From Anastatus disparis (Eukaryota > Arthropoda > Insecta > Hymenoptera > Eupelmidae), in the NCBI GenBank assembly GCA_017163975.1, contig JAFFSR010000019.1, positions 300,001 to 364,000 of the forward strand: a stretch of 64,000 nucleotides of DNA, given 5' to 3'. The position numbers were made by a program, and so were the translations under genes. Below the pieces are notes generated by a model that ran no database searches, was not told the DNA's origin, and worked only from the letters and a program-made list of their open reading frames with translations. Shown here piece after piece: positions 1 through 11,029 of this stretch (positions are counted from its first letter, which is position 1; each line of letters starts with the position of its first letter).

Positions 1-2388
1 CAGAGCAAGTAACTGGTCAAAAGTCTCACCATTTACCATTTACAGAGCAAGTAACTGGGAATCATCAAATCTAAAATTTGGTCTATAATTCAAATAATTT
101 TTATATATTCTAACATTACGATTGAATGATTCTACTCTACATCTACAAAACAATCGTTATCTAGGGCATGCTATTATGAATTATGGTTTTAAACTATATT
201 TGAGCATGATCATACTTGGCGATTGAATAATAATATAAACAATCGAATTTTTCACAAAGGTTTGGACGATATTTACAAGTAATAGTTGAGAAACTAGTCA
301 CTACAATTATGCATATCGCCGTTGACACTCGAGAAGGCCATCACTTTTCATTAAGGTCTGGAGCGATGCTGTTCGTATACAAAGGTTTGTACAGAATTTG
401 TGTAATCACAAATTAAGTTACTTATTTCATATCACAGACGATATCATGTATACAAGGCTCGGGGTCAGTTCACTGATTAATGACAGTTTTTCTAATCAAT
501 AGGTAGTGTCGTTCTATGACGCACGCTGAATCTGGTTTAGAGTTACGGCATAACACATTTTACCAATTGTTACACATTTTGCATGTCGCCGTAAAAACAG
601 TTGCAGTTTTATCTATGTCTTAGAACATTATGACAGACTACCTTCAATAAACCAACAGTGACTTAGTACCTAAAATCTTTTTTTTATCATACTGATAAAT
701 TATTTTTAAATGTCGTTTACAATTGCATCATACAGATTTAAGCAATATAGGTTTTTATAACTCAAGAATTATTGGTTTTACTTTTATTTTAGAGTATTAT
801 CGCAATGTTATTGCTTATTTTTCTAATTCAGTCGTGAATCTAACGTAATCTGAAAAATTTTTAAATCGTGCTCGAATATAATTTAAAACCATGATATATA
901 ATCATATCCATACAGACAATTCACATAGTTTTTATAATAAGAATCATATTTTTATGCAATGTAAGTCTAAACGTCAAAAGCAAGGTAATACACATATTTT
1001 ATTATTATACTATTCGTTATGTTAAAGATCTGTTTTAGACGAGGTTTTAGATATTTTTTATTGATCGAAAGTAGTGAAAGAAGTAATTTCGTTTATTTTT
1101 AATAAAAATGTATATCCGAATTTCTTTCACTTGTAAATATCTATTCATTTTAACAAATAAGAAATGGAAGCGTGTAAATTTGTTAATATTCAAAGGACAT
1201 GCCGAAAAAAAAACTAAATATCTTTTTTAGCTATTTTCGATCGGTAAAGTTAGTCGAAAGCTGATCCTTGATTAAAAAGTGTCACCATAAAATACAATGC
1301 AAATTAAATGAAGTAGCCAAAATAAGAACTACTGACCCCGGGCAAGATGCTTGGGGTCTTATGGCTCCAGTAAATTTATCGATTATGATAATGTTCTAGT
1401 GTTCGAAGACGTACTCATAATGTTAGTGTAATTATATGGCATGATGAAGCTTCCTCTTTTGATAATATTTCTGATACAAGTTTATGAGTAAATGATGAAT
1501 TCGATCAGGTTTTTTCACTTCAAGAAAAAAAGTTGTAGGATTCAACTTGAGTGCGGACAGCTAGAGAAATCTACCAAAATCTTATACTGAAAAAGTTATA
1601 TAAAAGTTTTCAATTAATAGTATTTTGAGGTTAAGATTGTCAACTTTGATATCTAATTTGCGATCTAAGTTCATGAAAAAATAACAGCTCTAAGGGATTT
1701 TTTATTTTAACCTAAATGATTGTACTAATATAGCTAATGTCAAAATTTTTCAAAATTTAAAGAACATGACAAAAAAAATAAAAAAATAATAAATATATTT
1801 TTCAAATTTTTTAAATTGAATAGAATATATATAAGATCCCATGTAAGATCACATATGAGATCGCACACGAGATGGCATATGAAATGTCACATGAGACTGC
1901 ATATGAAATCGAATGTATATTCGCTAAATTTTTTAAATAAAATAACTATATGTGCGATCTGACATGAGATCTCTTATATATTAATTTTATTTTCAAAATT
2001 CAACGAATATGTATGAGATTTCATAGGCGATTTCATATGAGATCTCACATGAGAGTTCATACAATATTTTCAGTAGGGATGATTTTTCTTGGCTTGTTCT
2101 TAAAATTTATACATATTTACACTCTTCGGATTCTCATTTATTTGAAATAAGTTCATACCTGGCCTATGGTGATAAATCGAAAGGCCAATTAAAGAGGAAG
2201 AAGAAGTTCATACCTATAAGTAGAATCGATGGTAGCGCAGGGGCTGAGGCTCTTGGCTCATGCTGTAGTAGACCGGAGTTTAACCCCTGGGAAAATTTTA
2301 GAAAAATATTTCTGAATTTTTTTCTGTGAAATAGAACTGGGAGACCAGAAAAAACCAATTAAAAATTGCCCCTAGCCAATAAAAATTA
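1..2388. repeat. left arm of large outer inverted repeat
   Basis: This stretch is the reverse complement, with divergence, of 20236-23594. Matching landmarks are GACCCCGGGC near 1335 against GCCCGGGGTCAG near 22915, the GAGATC-type palindrome run at 1835-2075 against 20486-20750, and CCAATTAAAAATT near 2355 against its complement near 20255. The left arm carries about 0.6 kb (roughly 465-1072) that the right arm lacks. The right arm carries a 1.67 kb insertion that the left lacks. Near 2225-2300 both arms hold a tRNA-like block (GGTAGCGCAGGGG, then a B-box-like GAGTTTAACCCC), possibly an old SINE. Bases 1-60 belong to a different repeat, also seen at 24363-24843. No protein-coding region is recognisable in the arm. 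Confidence 0.8.
1835..2078. repeat. array of short palindromes (ATGAGATC type), left copy
   Basis: Runs of variants of CATATGAGATCTCACATGAG, each nearly self-complementary, are separated by AT-rich spacers and end in ATTTTCAGTAGGG near 2066-2078. The same array lies inverted at 20486-20750, and a related one lies at 23635-23800. No coding potential is visible. Confidence 0.65.
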
Positions 2389-2450
2389 CGGGTCTCAGTC
2401 CACAGCGAACCCACTGTCAATAAAATAGAGGAGAAGATGATATCTCCCAT

Positions 2451-3071
2451 CCCTGGTGGAAATATAAAATGTGCATTACTATTCGAAATAGTTTGAAATT
2501 ATTCAAAACTGTTTAATAATGTTTAAAACTGCTGAAAACTGTTCAAAATACATTATAAGTGTGAAATTTCTGACATTTAAAACAGTTATAAAAAGTTTTC
2601 AACATTTTTGAACAGTTTTGAATAATACAGAATAATTTGAAACTAAAGTGAACATTTTCTCGTATATATTATATAAATTTTAATATATATAAGAAAATTT
2701 TTACAAACACGAAATTATGAAACACTATTTGAAAACATTTTTAAATTTTTTAAACTTTTTAAAACTGTTTAAAAGCGTTAAAAACTTTTTAAAACCGTTC
2801 AAAACTGTTCAAGGTAATGAAAAATAATTCATATTGATTTAAAATTGTTTTTAAATATTTTGAATATTTAAAATAATCTATAACTTTTAAACATAAAAAA
2901 TTAAAAACTATTAAACACCATTTAAAATCATTTCGAACTTTTCAAAACTTTTTGAAAGTGTTTGAAAATGTTTAAAACTGTTCATAACTGTTTTAAATGT
3001 CCTAAATTTTGCCCTCATGAACAGTTTTAAATAGTTTTTAACATTTTTAAACATTTTATATTCCCGCTAGG
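2451..3071. mobile_element. hairpin element with CCCTGG ends and AAAACTGTT-rich interior
   Basis: The ends are inverted: CCCTGGTGGAAATATAAAAT at 2451 and its near-complement ending CCCGCTAGG at 3071. The interior is a run of short degenerate units of the type TTCAAAACTGTTTAAAA on both strands, so the whole 0.6 kb can fold back on itself. There is no reading frame. It is probably a non-autonomous DNA element; the superfamily is not assigned. Confidence 0.55.
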
Positions 3072-3221
3072 AATTACAAACAATTCTGGTATTTATTAAT
3101 ATGAAAAAAAAGAAATTTATTTTTAAACTATGTTTGATCGATAAAGTATAGGTCTAAAGCAAACCCTTAAAAATTTTGATTCATAATAGGTCATTTATTT
3201 TTGTCCTTTTCTAATCTAAAT

Positions 3222-3229
3222 CTCAACTT
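3222..3229. repeat. 8-bp target-site duplication, left
   Basis: CTCAACTT directly precedes the CAGGGTTGC terminus and is repeated exactly at 15527-15534 after the opposite terminus GCAACCCTG. Confidence 0.8.
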
Positions 3230-3329
3230 CAGGGTTGCAAATATTTAAATCATTTTGGGCTTTAAATAAATTTTAATTCACAAATCCTTTTTGAATTCGT
3301 AATAAGAGTTTTATTTAATTAACAATTCC

Positions 3330-3800
3330 TTTTAAATTAATAATTAAAAATATTTTAATTAACAAATCAAAATCTAATCGTGAATTGAAAAGGCTTTAAT
3401 TAAAAAATCAAAAGGAATTCTTAATTAAATAAATTTCAATTAAGAAATCAAAATGTAATCGTGAATTAAAAGGGCTTTAATTACAAAATCAAAAGGAATT
3501 CTTAATTAAATAAATTTCAATTAAGAAATCAAAATTTAATCGTGAATTGAAAGGGCTTTAATTCCAAAATCAAAAGGAATCCTTAATTAAATAAATTTCA
3601 ATTAAGAAATCAAAATGTAATCGTGAATTGAAAGGGCTTTAATTCCAAAATCAAAAGGAATTCTTAATTGAATAAATTTCAATTAAGAAATCAAAATTTA
3701 ATCGTGAATTGAAAGGGCTTTAATTCCAAAATCAGAAGGAATCCTTAATTAAATAAATTTCAATTAAGAAATCAAAATGTAATCGTGAATTGAAAGAGCG
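3330..3800. repeat. 81-bp tandem satellite, left arm
   Basis: Successive GGAATTCTTAATT or GGAATCCTTAATT landmarks are spaced exactly 81 bp apart (about 3416, 3497, 3578 and on). Units contain CAATTAAGAAATCAAAAT, AATCGTGAATTGAAAGGGC and AAAATCAAAAGGAAT. Two variants (TTCTTAATT and TCCTTAATT) roughly alternate, suggesting a higher-order dimer. The inverted counterpart is at 14940-15400. Confidence 0.85.
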
Positions 3801-3889
3801 TCAGTTATGATTATGATTTGTGAATTCGAGGGCTTTAATTAAAAATTCCATAATTCCTTTTTAATTAAACGTTTTAAAGGAATTTTTAT

Positions 3890-4005
3890 CATATATATGT
3901 ATATAGAAAAACAGATGTGGACGCGCACATACATACGCACCTGGGCTCATATATATGCAACATTTCGTGTCGACCCAAACGCCAAACGCACACATACAGA
4001 CAAGT

Positions 4006-4064
<59 letters not shown>

Positions 4065-4174
4065 CATACATACATACATACGTGGGACATTCCACGTCAA
4101 TTAGAACGCACCCACAGACAGGTTTATATATATGGGACATTTCATGCCAATGCGCATGCACACACACAGGATTA

Positions 4175-4214
<40 letters not shown>

Positions 4215-4235
4215 CTTTACCTTATCGATGTAGAC
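3890..4235. repeat. TA microsatellites with interspersed minisatellite units, left
   Basis: Long (TA)n runs near 4008-4058 and 4180-4210 are separated by units reading, on the minus strand, TGACATGAAATGTCCC or TGACGTGGAATGTCCC and then a CTGTGTGTG-type tract. These are the inverted equivalent of the larger array at 12915-14880. Apparent reading frames here (poly Ile-Tyr) are artefacts. Confidence 0.85.
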
Positions 4236-4239
4236 AATA

Positions 4240-5220
4240 TTTAAAAAATAGTTATTTATTATGCTGTGGTACCCACGATCGCCGTCTTTGGATACCTAGG
4301 TGTTAATGACAACTTAAACATCATCTACAGCTAAAACTTTTGAAATTCAACTTATAGTTTAATAACTACTTTGAAGTTGTTTCAAATGTTATCTAGCCAA
4401 ACATGGATGTTCCGAGTAAGATAAACATTGTCTACAAGAATATCTTTTGAAATTTAGCCATTATTTATTAATAACATGTACGTTTCCCGAGATGACATCT
4501 CACAATATCCAGGTGATCCTGGCTACCTGGAAATCGTCTATATGAATGAATTTTGAAATTTCCCATACCGATTATGAAGTTTACAGATATTTGCAGGGAC
4601 TACGTCAAATGAAACTTGGAGATTCTTTTAGATTTCGATTCTAAGGTTGTTTGATTAGGTCGGAGAATACTCGGAAATAAAAAGATTTTAAAAGAACAAT
4701 TGTTTAAGATTCATGCAAGTTCCATAAAATATGTTGATTTACTCGTAGTCGATACCCATATATAAAGATCATTCATACAAATCATCTCGCATATAAATTT
4801 GCGGTAGTATCCCTACTAATTTATGAATTTTTCGTTCGAATAATGCCAGCGAAATTTAACTTCGAGTAAGCATATTACTATTGTAATTAGTGAATAATTT
4901 TAACATTTTTTCATCAAACATCATTCCGATATACAGGTAATAAGCGCTATTATTTAAAAAATTTAAAAAAAGTTAATTTATTTATTTTATACTTTTTAGT
5001 CTATTTATTCAATTATTGTATTTTATTTTTAAAGCATGTTTTTAAAATTTTGTATTTTCTATTTTTAAGTTAAAATTGTTTTTATTATCATTTAGAGTTA
5101 CATTGCAACCAGACTTTTCGAAGATTACACTCAGGTACATCCGTTATCAGCGACTTGGTACTCCAGTTCGACCTCTTCATCCTAAATCATTATTATGCAT
5201 TATAGATTCACTTTCAAACC
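4240..5220. other. AT-rich stretch inside the giant element, nothing recognised
   Basis: No coding, RNA or repeat structure could be identified on either strand. Confidence 0.5.
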
Positions 5221-5224
5221 TTGA

Positions 5225-5465
5225 ATTAGGTTTTAGCAGCCCTGAAATCCCCGGGGAACCCACCTCGACCCAGAGAAAGCCTCCCCACTTGTACTTCCTC
5301 GGAGACGACGTCCATGCGTATTCTGGACAACGTGCATCACTTTGTGGCAATTGTTTGATCTCAAATTCGATTTTAGCAACCCTGAAAACCCCCGAGAAAC
5401 TCGCCTTGACCCAAAGAAAGCCTCCCCATTTATACTTCCTCGGAGATGACTTTTCACACCCATTA
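5225..5465 (+). repeat. two-copy direct tandem repeat, ~140-bp period
   Basis: TTTTAGCAGCCCTGAAA near 5231 recurs as TTTTAGCAACCCTGAAA near 5371, each followed by GAGAAAGCCTCCCC (or AAGAAAGCCTCCCC) and TACTTCCTCGGAGA. About 90 bp of each 140-bp unit is clearly shared. The reading frame across it is open on both strands, but it matches no family I know and is probably fortuitous. Confidence 0.6.
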
Positions 5466-6539
5466 TCATCGACCTGGATGTCCAGGTACCAAAATGACAA
5501 CTGATTATTGTATTGTCATCCAAGACCAAAGTCTATGCCAATTGTCAGAATTTATATCTGTCAAAAAGTGCCTGAAATCGAGCGCGCAAGATTTGATTAC
5601 AGACAGACAAACATGCAAACAGACATGAAGGCGAATATAAGAAAAGCGTATATAAAAAAATAATATTTACCTACGTTAAGTCTGCTTTGAGACTAATTAT
5701 CTTTCGTTTTTTATGACAAAAACAAGTAAATTGAATTTGAGAAAATTTCTATAAGTTACTTAAATTTATGAAAAAGTCAATATAAATCGTCATTTTTGCA
5801 GAATTATGAAGATTATGATTATTTTCGCGGAAATTATAAAGTTATGGAAATTATTTATGGAAACATTTTCGATTGGAAAATTTGTGATTATTGCAGTTGA
5901 ATTTTGTTACATCATCATCAGTTATATCCTCGTTAAAATGACCCGAAAATTTCTAAAAGAATCGGAACAAATATTTTTCCGGTCTTTAAAGAATGTTTAA
6001 GAACTATTATGAAATGAAAATTGATAAATGTTTCAAGTTTTCCGAATCGTTCCGACATTGAAATTTCAATTATAAGCCGTTACTCATAAAATTTGGAAAA
6101 GTCTATTGGGATCTGACATGGGGGCGTGGTCTAAGCTAAGATGGCGTACCATAGTATACAATTTACATTGTCATATATGGAGCAAGTACCTGTTTTTGTT
6201 AATTATGAATATTTCTGTACTATTGGGCAGATACTAATCCTACCAAACGTTATTTTATAAAAGATGAACAAGTTTTCAGAGCAGGACATATAATAAAATA
6301 CGTTAAAAATAACAAAAATATCGGTGATATAATAACCTTTTCACGCAAGACATACAAGAACATACAAGTCGCATCAACGAACGCTTTCTGCTTGTATGCT
6401 ACTATTCGTTCAGATTTTATCCACCAGAGAGCGTCTGGTCTATGTCAGATCCCAATTGTATGCAACTATTTTTCCAGTGATTCAGTTGTAATTTATAAAA
6501 TTTTGAATTTGGGTGATTCATTATGTTTCTTTCCGTAAT

Positions 6540-7510
6540 ATTTATCTGATGTTGGAGCTACAGCAATCAAGTTTTGCTTTTTTCATTTCATTAATATCAT
6601 TTTAAATTCGTAAATTAATAGTATATTGTGTAACGAGTAAGGTTTAGTTGACTATTGCGCACGAGGGCAAGTTGGCGCACGAGCGTAGCGAATAGCGCCA
6701 TTGCCCGAGACTCTCTCTCTCTCTCATATCTGCCGTACGACTGACTCGTAATAGTATATTTCAATACTTTTTGGTACTATTATTTGTAATTAAATTACAT
6801 ACTTTTAGTTCACCAATTTCACGTTTATACGGAATAATTACGATTTCGTTAATGTAAAAATAATACAAGAATAGATGATACGATTTACTTTGTCAGAGGT
6901 TAAAGCGAGATAGAGTATAAAATTCATCATATGGTCGATGAGATACAGTATGAAGGCGCTGCGCTTGTATAAACCTTTGCGATTTTACATTAATTAACGC
7001 TTTTGCGTGACATTATTTTACAGAATGTAACGTATTTACGTGATTTAATACAAAATAATATTATACATAGCTGTGAGACACACGCCCTCAAAAAACAACA
7101 CACGCAGCACGCGCTATTAGCTACTTACTACCCCGAAAACGCATGCGCTATAGGCCGCTTACTCAGCACGGATGAGAAAAACAAATATAATGACTTGTCC
7201 GCACTAAAGCTATGTTAATACAATAATTTTTGTTAAAATAAAAAATCATTTAAACTTGTAAATTTTTTATGAACTTGGATTGGAAATCATATCAAGCTCG
7301 ACAAACCTAATCTTAAAATACGTTACTTTGAAAGTTTGTATTATTACTTTTTATGTAGTATTTTCGTGGGTTTCTTGAGTTGTCCGCACTCGAGTTGAAT
7401 CTTACAAATTTTTTCTTTGTCGCAAAAAAATGTTATTAAACGCATTGTTTATTCATAACTTGGGATTGGAAATATTATTAGAAGACTGGAAGCTTCGTCA
7501 TGCTCTTAAA
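6540..7510 (+). repeat. interspersed repeat copy, interrupted by ~0.56 kb
   Basis: The first part (GGAGCTACAGCAATCAAG, about 6556-6620) and the last part (AATGACTTGTCCGCACTAAA, from about 7189, to GAAGCTTCGTCATGCTCTTA near 7500) are contiguous in the sister copy at 27965-28380. About 6622-7180 is therefore an insertion relative to that copy. The 3' portion also occurs in both outer arms (about 1440-1740 inverted, and 22590-22820). The inserted segment holds a small GCGCACGAG-rich inverted motif and a short CT run. No coding region is visible. Confidence 0.65.
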
Positions 7511-7629
7511 AATAATGTTATCTAATTTTAAAAATAATATTAATCTGAATAATATATCCTCATCAGAAAAGTTATTGTAATTTATATATTTTTAGAACCT
7601 TTCCAATTTCATGTGTACCACTATGGTAT

Positions 7630-8014
7630 TATATGGGGATATCCATCCAACTTTAAATTCTCTAGTAACAGGTCATTATTTAAACTAGGTTATAATCTTT
7701 TGTGCTATCCTGTAACTCTATTTCTGATGTATTTTGTAAATGTGCCACAAACGGCGCAGCAGATAATTCTATAAAAAGTAAATTTACACATAAGATAAAT
7801 TACGGTAATTTTCTATGTGTAAAAATGAATGTTTCATAGAAATATCTACTGCGCCGTTTGTTAAACATTTACAAAATACATCAGAAATAGAGTTACAGGA
7901 TATAACAAAAGATTTGAACCTAGTTTAAACAATGTGCATCATGCGGTAACCCAGTAACAGCTGTAATATGACCTGTTACTAGACAATTAAAAGTTTTGTG
8001 GATATCCCATATAT
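7630..8014. mobile_element. hairpin (foldback) element, ~385 bp
   Basis: ATATGGGGATATCC at the left pairs with GGATATCCCATATAT at the right. Further pairs follow through TCTAGTAACAGGTCAT, CTGTAACTCTATTTCTGATG, ATTTTGTAAATGT and CGGCGCAGCAGAT, leaving a loop of roughly 60 bp. It is typical of a hairpin MITE. There is no ORF. Confidence 0.75.
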
Positions 8015-8341
8015 CAAAAAATATGATTATGACTTCTTCAGATTCTTTATGAATTTCTAATATATTGAATAGTGATTTTTGAAGGGCATATCATAGTATT
8101 AATTAAATTAACTTATTAATAAACTGAAAAATTGCCTAGTATTAATAAATTAGTGCGATTTATTGTATTTATTCACAAAAAAAATTTATAGCTTAGTCGT
8201 GTAAAATGGCTTTATTTCCACTATCAAACAATTCCATGGTATGCTTAACTATTTCAAGAGTTAAAAAAATTTAATAATATGTATATTTTTATAACTTCAA
8301 GATCGTTACTGAGAATCATAAATAATTTTCACGGTATTTTA

Positions 8342-10113
8342 TTAATAGCAGGTCGTACATCTCTATCCTTTTATAATAAAAAAATTCAATTTTCTGCAAA
8401 ACCTTATGATTGTAGCAAAAAATAAGAAGAAAGCCCCATCTCGTATACTAAAAAGCAATATTTTCTCTTATGAGAAAAAATTATTTTTATCGCTTCGTTT
8501 CAAAGAAAACTTTGAAAAACTGAATTGTCCATCCAAACCTCGATATTTTATGTTTTTCAAGGTTTTTTTCAAAAGGAATCGATAAAATAGTATATTTATC
8601 TACGAGGGCAGAAATTAGATCTTTCTGCCGTGCGTAGAATTGTCTATCGAGGCGAAGCCGAGAGAGACAAACGCACGGCAGGTTGATCTAATTTATGTCT
8701 GAGTGGATAATACTACTTTTCTTCATAGCTAGCCGAAAATTCGCCACGCTAATTAATAATAAATCTAAAAAAATGTCATGCGTGTGGATATACCAGCTGA
8801 CGACAGCGCGCGGCCATGAATTTTCTTTCTGATTTGCTCACACGCCATCTGCGGGCCAGCTCTGAACAAAATTCAAAGGCGCGCGTCGCGCCTCGATTCA
8901 AATACACTTTAAAAATCACGTATGATAAATCTAAGGGTTTACTGAAATTACAAATGATAAATCTAAATGTATATTAATGATAAATCTAAATGTATATTAA
9001 TGATAAATCTAAAAACAAATACAAATGATAAATCTAAAGAAATATTAATGATGAATCTAAAAATAAATACAAATGATATATCTAAAAAATAATACGAATT
9101 ATGAACCTAAAAATTAATACGAATTATGATTCTAAAAATAAATACGAATTATGAATCTAAAAATAAATACAAATGATAAATCTTAAAAAAAATAAAAATG
9201 ATAAATATAAAAATTTATCAAAAAATATGAATAATAAATCTAAAAAATTAAACACTAAAAAATGCAAAATGACACATCATACGCAAAAAATGTAACCTAT
9301 GAAACGCTATTAAACGAATGATAAATCTAAATATTCATCAAAAATATGAATTATAAATATAAATTATTAAATGCAATTAAGAACAATTGCGAATGATAAA
9401 CCTAAAAAAATACGAATTATGAATTAAAAAGCAATTGCAAATGATAAATCTAAAAAAATACGAATTATGAATCAAAAAACAAATACAAATGATAAATCTA
9501 AAAAAAAATAAAAATGCATATAAAAATTTATTAAAAAAAATATAAATAATAAATCGAAAAATTAACACTATTTAAACATCGTTGTCAATATTTCATACGT
9601 AATGTATTTCATAACGATGTATTACGTATAAAAATTAACACATACACACACATACATATAACACAGCACCAACATAAAAAACCGACAAGAAAAGTATTAA
9701 AAAGATTCATGTGATTCTAAAATGTAAATACATTGTGTGTATTTACATTTTAAAATTCATGTTTTAGAACTTCGAGTAAGGTTATAACAGCAACAGCTGT
9801 TGCTATAAGCCTAGACGGCGCCAGCGTCTGGCGGCCATTGAAAGTTTTCTGCATTGGGTCGTCAGTGCTGCGTTAGTTATGATAGATGTCGTCTCACCCA
9901 GCAGAAATTCTGAGTTTCTCTACCTGTTGATCTAGCAGAAACACGAATTTTCGGCTAAGATATGAAGAAAAAATTTTTTCCTAATCAAAGAAAATATTGC
10001 TTTTTATGATACAAGATGGGGCTTTCTCTTTATTTTTTGCTAAAATTATTAGTTTTTGTAAAAAAATCAATTTTTTGATTACAATAGGACATATATACTC
10101 GACCTCCTCTTAA
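8342..10113. mobile_element. TTAA-flanked hairpin element A, split by later insertions
   Basis: The left arm (8342-~8597) starts TTAATAGCAGGTCGTACATC. The right arm (~9966-10113) ends GACCTCCTCTTAA. Both match the intact 389-bp sister at 21586-21974, including GCAATATTTTCTCT and GCTTCGTTT stem segments. The middle (about 8598-9965) is foreign. It contains a small hairpin around 8610-8700 with CTGCCGTGCG/CGCACGGCAG stems, and an inverted pair TCTTCATAGCTAGCCGAAAA (8721) against its complement near 9945, which encloses a tandem array. Confidence 0.7.
8930..9560 (+). repeat. irregular minisatellite of AATGATAAATCTAAA units
   Basis: AATGATAAATCTAAA or AATTATGAATCTAAA recurs roughly every 20-30 bp, with AAATAC or AAAAATA spacers, for about 0.6 kb. 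Minus-strand Phe/Ile-rich frames over it are artefacts of the repeat. Confidence 0.8.
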
Positions 10114-10245
10114 GGATCTTTAATAGCTATTAAACTCTTTACAAGATTGTAATAATTCATCTCGATTTACTTCCACAGAGTTCGTGAAGTTTCATTAACC
10201 TTTCAATCAATATACAGAAAATATAAAGATTCATCCGTATTCTTA

Positions 10246-10258
10246 AATGATCCCATAG
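10246..10258. repeat. SINE target-site duplication, left
   Basis: AATGATCCCATAG here and AATGATCTCATAG at 10463-10475 flank the SINE body with one mismatch. Confidence 0.75.
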
Positions 10259-10462
10259 GAGTCGGTCTGTGGCTCATTCGGTAGAGCGTTGGATTCGTAA
10301 TCTCGAGGTTCCGAGTTCGAATCCCGCTCTCGGCCGATTGATACAAGCACCACTGTACGTTACATGTGCTTTGTTCACAAACACACTTACGAGCTCCGTC
10401 GCTGATTAGCATAGCAATAATAGCATAGCATAAATATAGCGACGTTAAAAAAAAAAAAAAAA
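10259..10462 (+). mobile_element. tRNA-derived SINE with poly(A) tail
   Basis: The head is tRNA-like: A box TGGCTCATTCGG at 10270-10281 and B box GAGTTCGAATCC at 10313-10324. These are internal pol III promoter elements. A non-tRNA body follows (CACTGTACGTTACATGTGC, then ACGAGCTCCGTCGCTGATTA), with an A-tract from 10447. A 13-bp target duplication with one mismatch flanks it, as expected for LINE-mobilised insertion. The T-stem and anticodon stem are poorly paired, so this is not a functional tRNA gene. Related copies lie on the minus strand at 21285-21447 and 58695-58838. Confidence 0.85.
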
Positions 10463-10632
10463 AATGATCTCATAGATTTATAATCATTTATTTACCAATA
10501 ATTTAATAAATATATTCATACGATGATAAAACGTGAAGAATATTTCTGAAGAATTTTTTAAAATACAATCTAGAAGGATTCTCCTGAAAACTTTATAGTG
10601 CTGTTCAATTCTAAAGCGATCTTAATTGTTCA

Positions 10633-11029
10633 TTAAGAGGAGGCCGTATAGTTCTGTCCTTGTCTAATCTAAATTTTCGTTATTATGGCTAAATTAAATA
10701 TTTTTATACAAAAGTAAGGGCAGAGCCCAATAGATTTAAGGATGAGCAGACGATTCTATTCTATGAGAAAATATAAAATTTTCATTAGTTTTCGAGTGAA
10801 GTCTGAAACGGAAAAAGAGTTAAATTTGATTGAAGTGTTCAACTCTTTTTCCGTTTCAGACTTCACTCGAAAACTAATGAAAATTTTATATTTTTTAATA
10901 GAATAGAATCGTCTATTCATCCTTAAATCTATTGGGCTCTGCCCTTACTTTTGTATAAAAATATTTAGTTTACTAACTATAACGAAAATTAAGATTAGAC
11001 AAGGACAGAACTATACGGCCGCCTCTTAA
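10633..11029. mobile_element. TTAA-flanked hairpin element B
   Basis: It starts TTAAGAGGAGGCCGTATAG and ends with the complement, finishing CGGCCGCCTCTTAA. The two halves are almost perfectly complementary through GGGCAGAGCCCAATAGATTT and GTCTGAAACGGAAAAAGAGT, with a short loop. It shares its terminal ~36 bp, but not all of its stem, with element A. A related copy is at 38585-38972. The TTAA duplication suggests piggyBac-type mobilisation (inference). Confidence 0.85.

Noticed and set aside
3330..3800. CRISPR-like regular repeats
   Set aside because: The 81-bp units are contiguous satellites without unique spacers, the genome is eukaryotic, and no cas genes are present.
3861..4306. Several overlapping reading frames rich in Tyr/Ile on both strands
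   Set aside because: They are translations of (TA)n and CA-rich repeats and have no gene structure. The same applies to frames in 12895-14714, 17840-18052 and 24050-24343.
5076..5529. Possible small gene with a duplicated PPHLYFLGDD segment
   Set aside because: The similarity is a DNA-level duplication, with frames open on both strands. There is no known domain.
10261..10335. A functional tRNA gene
   Set aside because: A and B boxes are present, but the anticodon and T stems do not pair. A non-tRNA body, A-tract and target duplication show a SINE.
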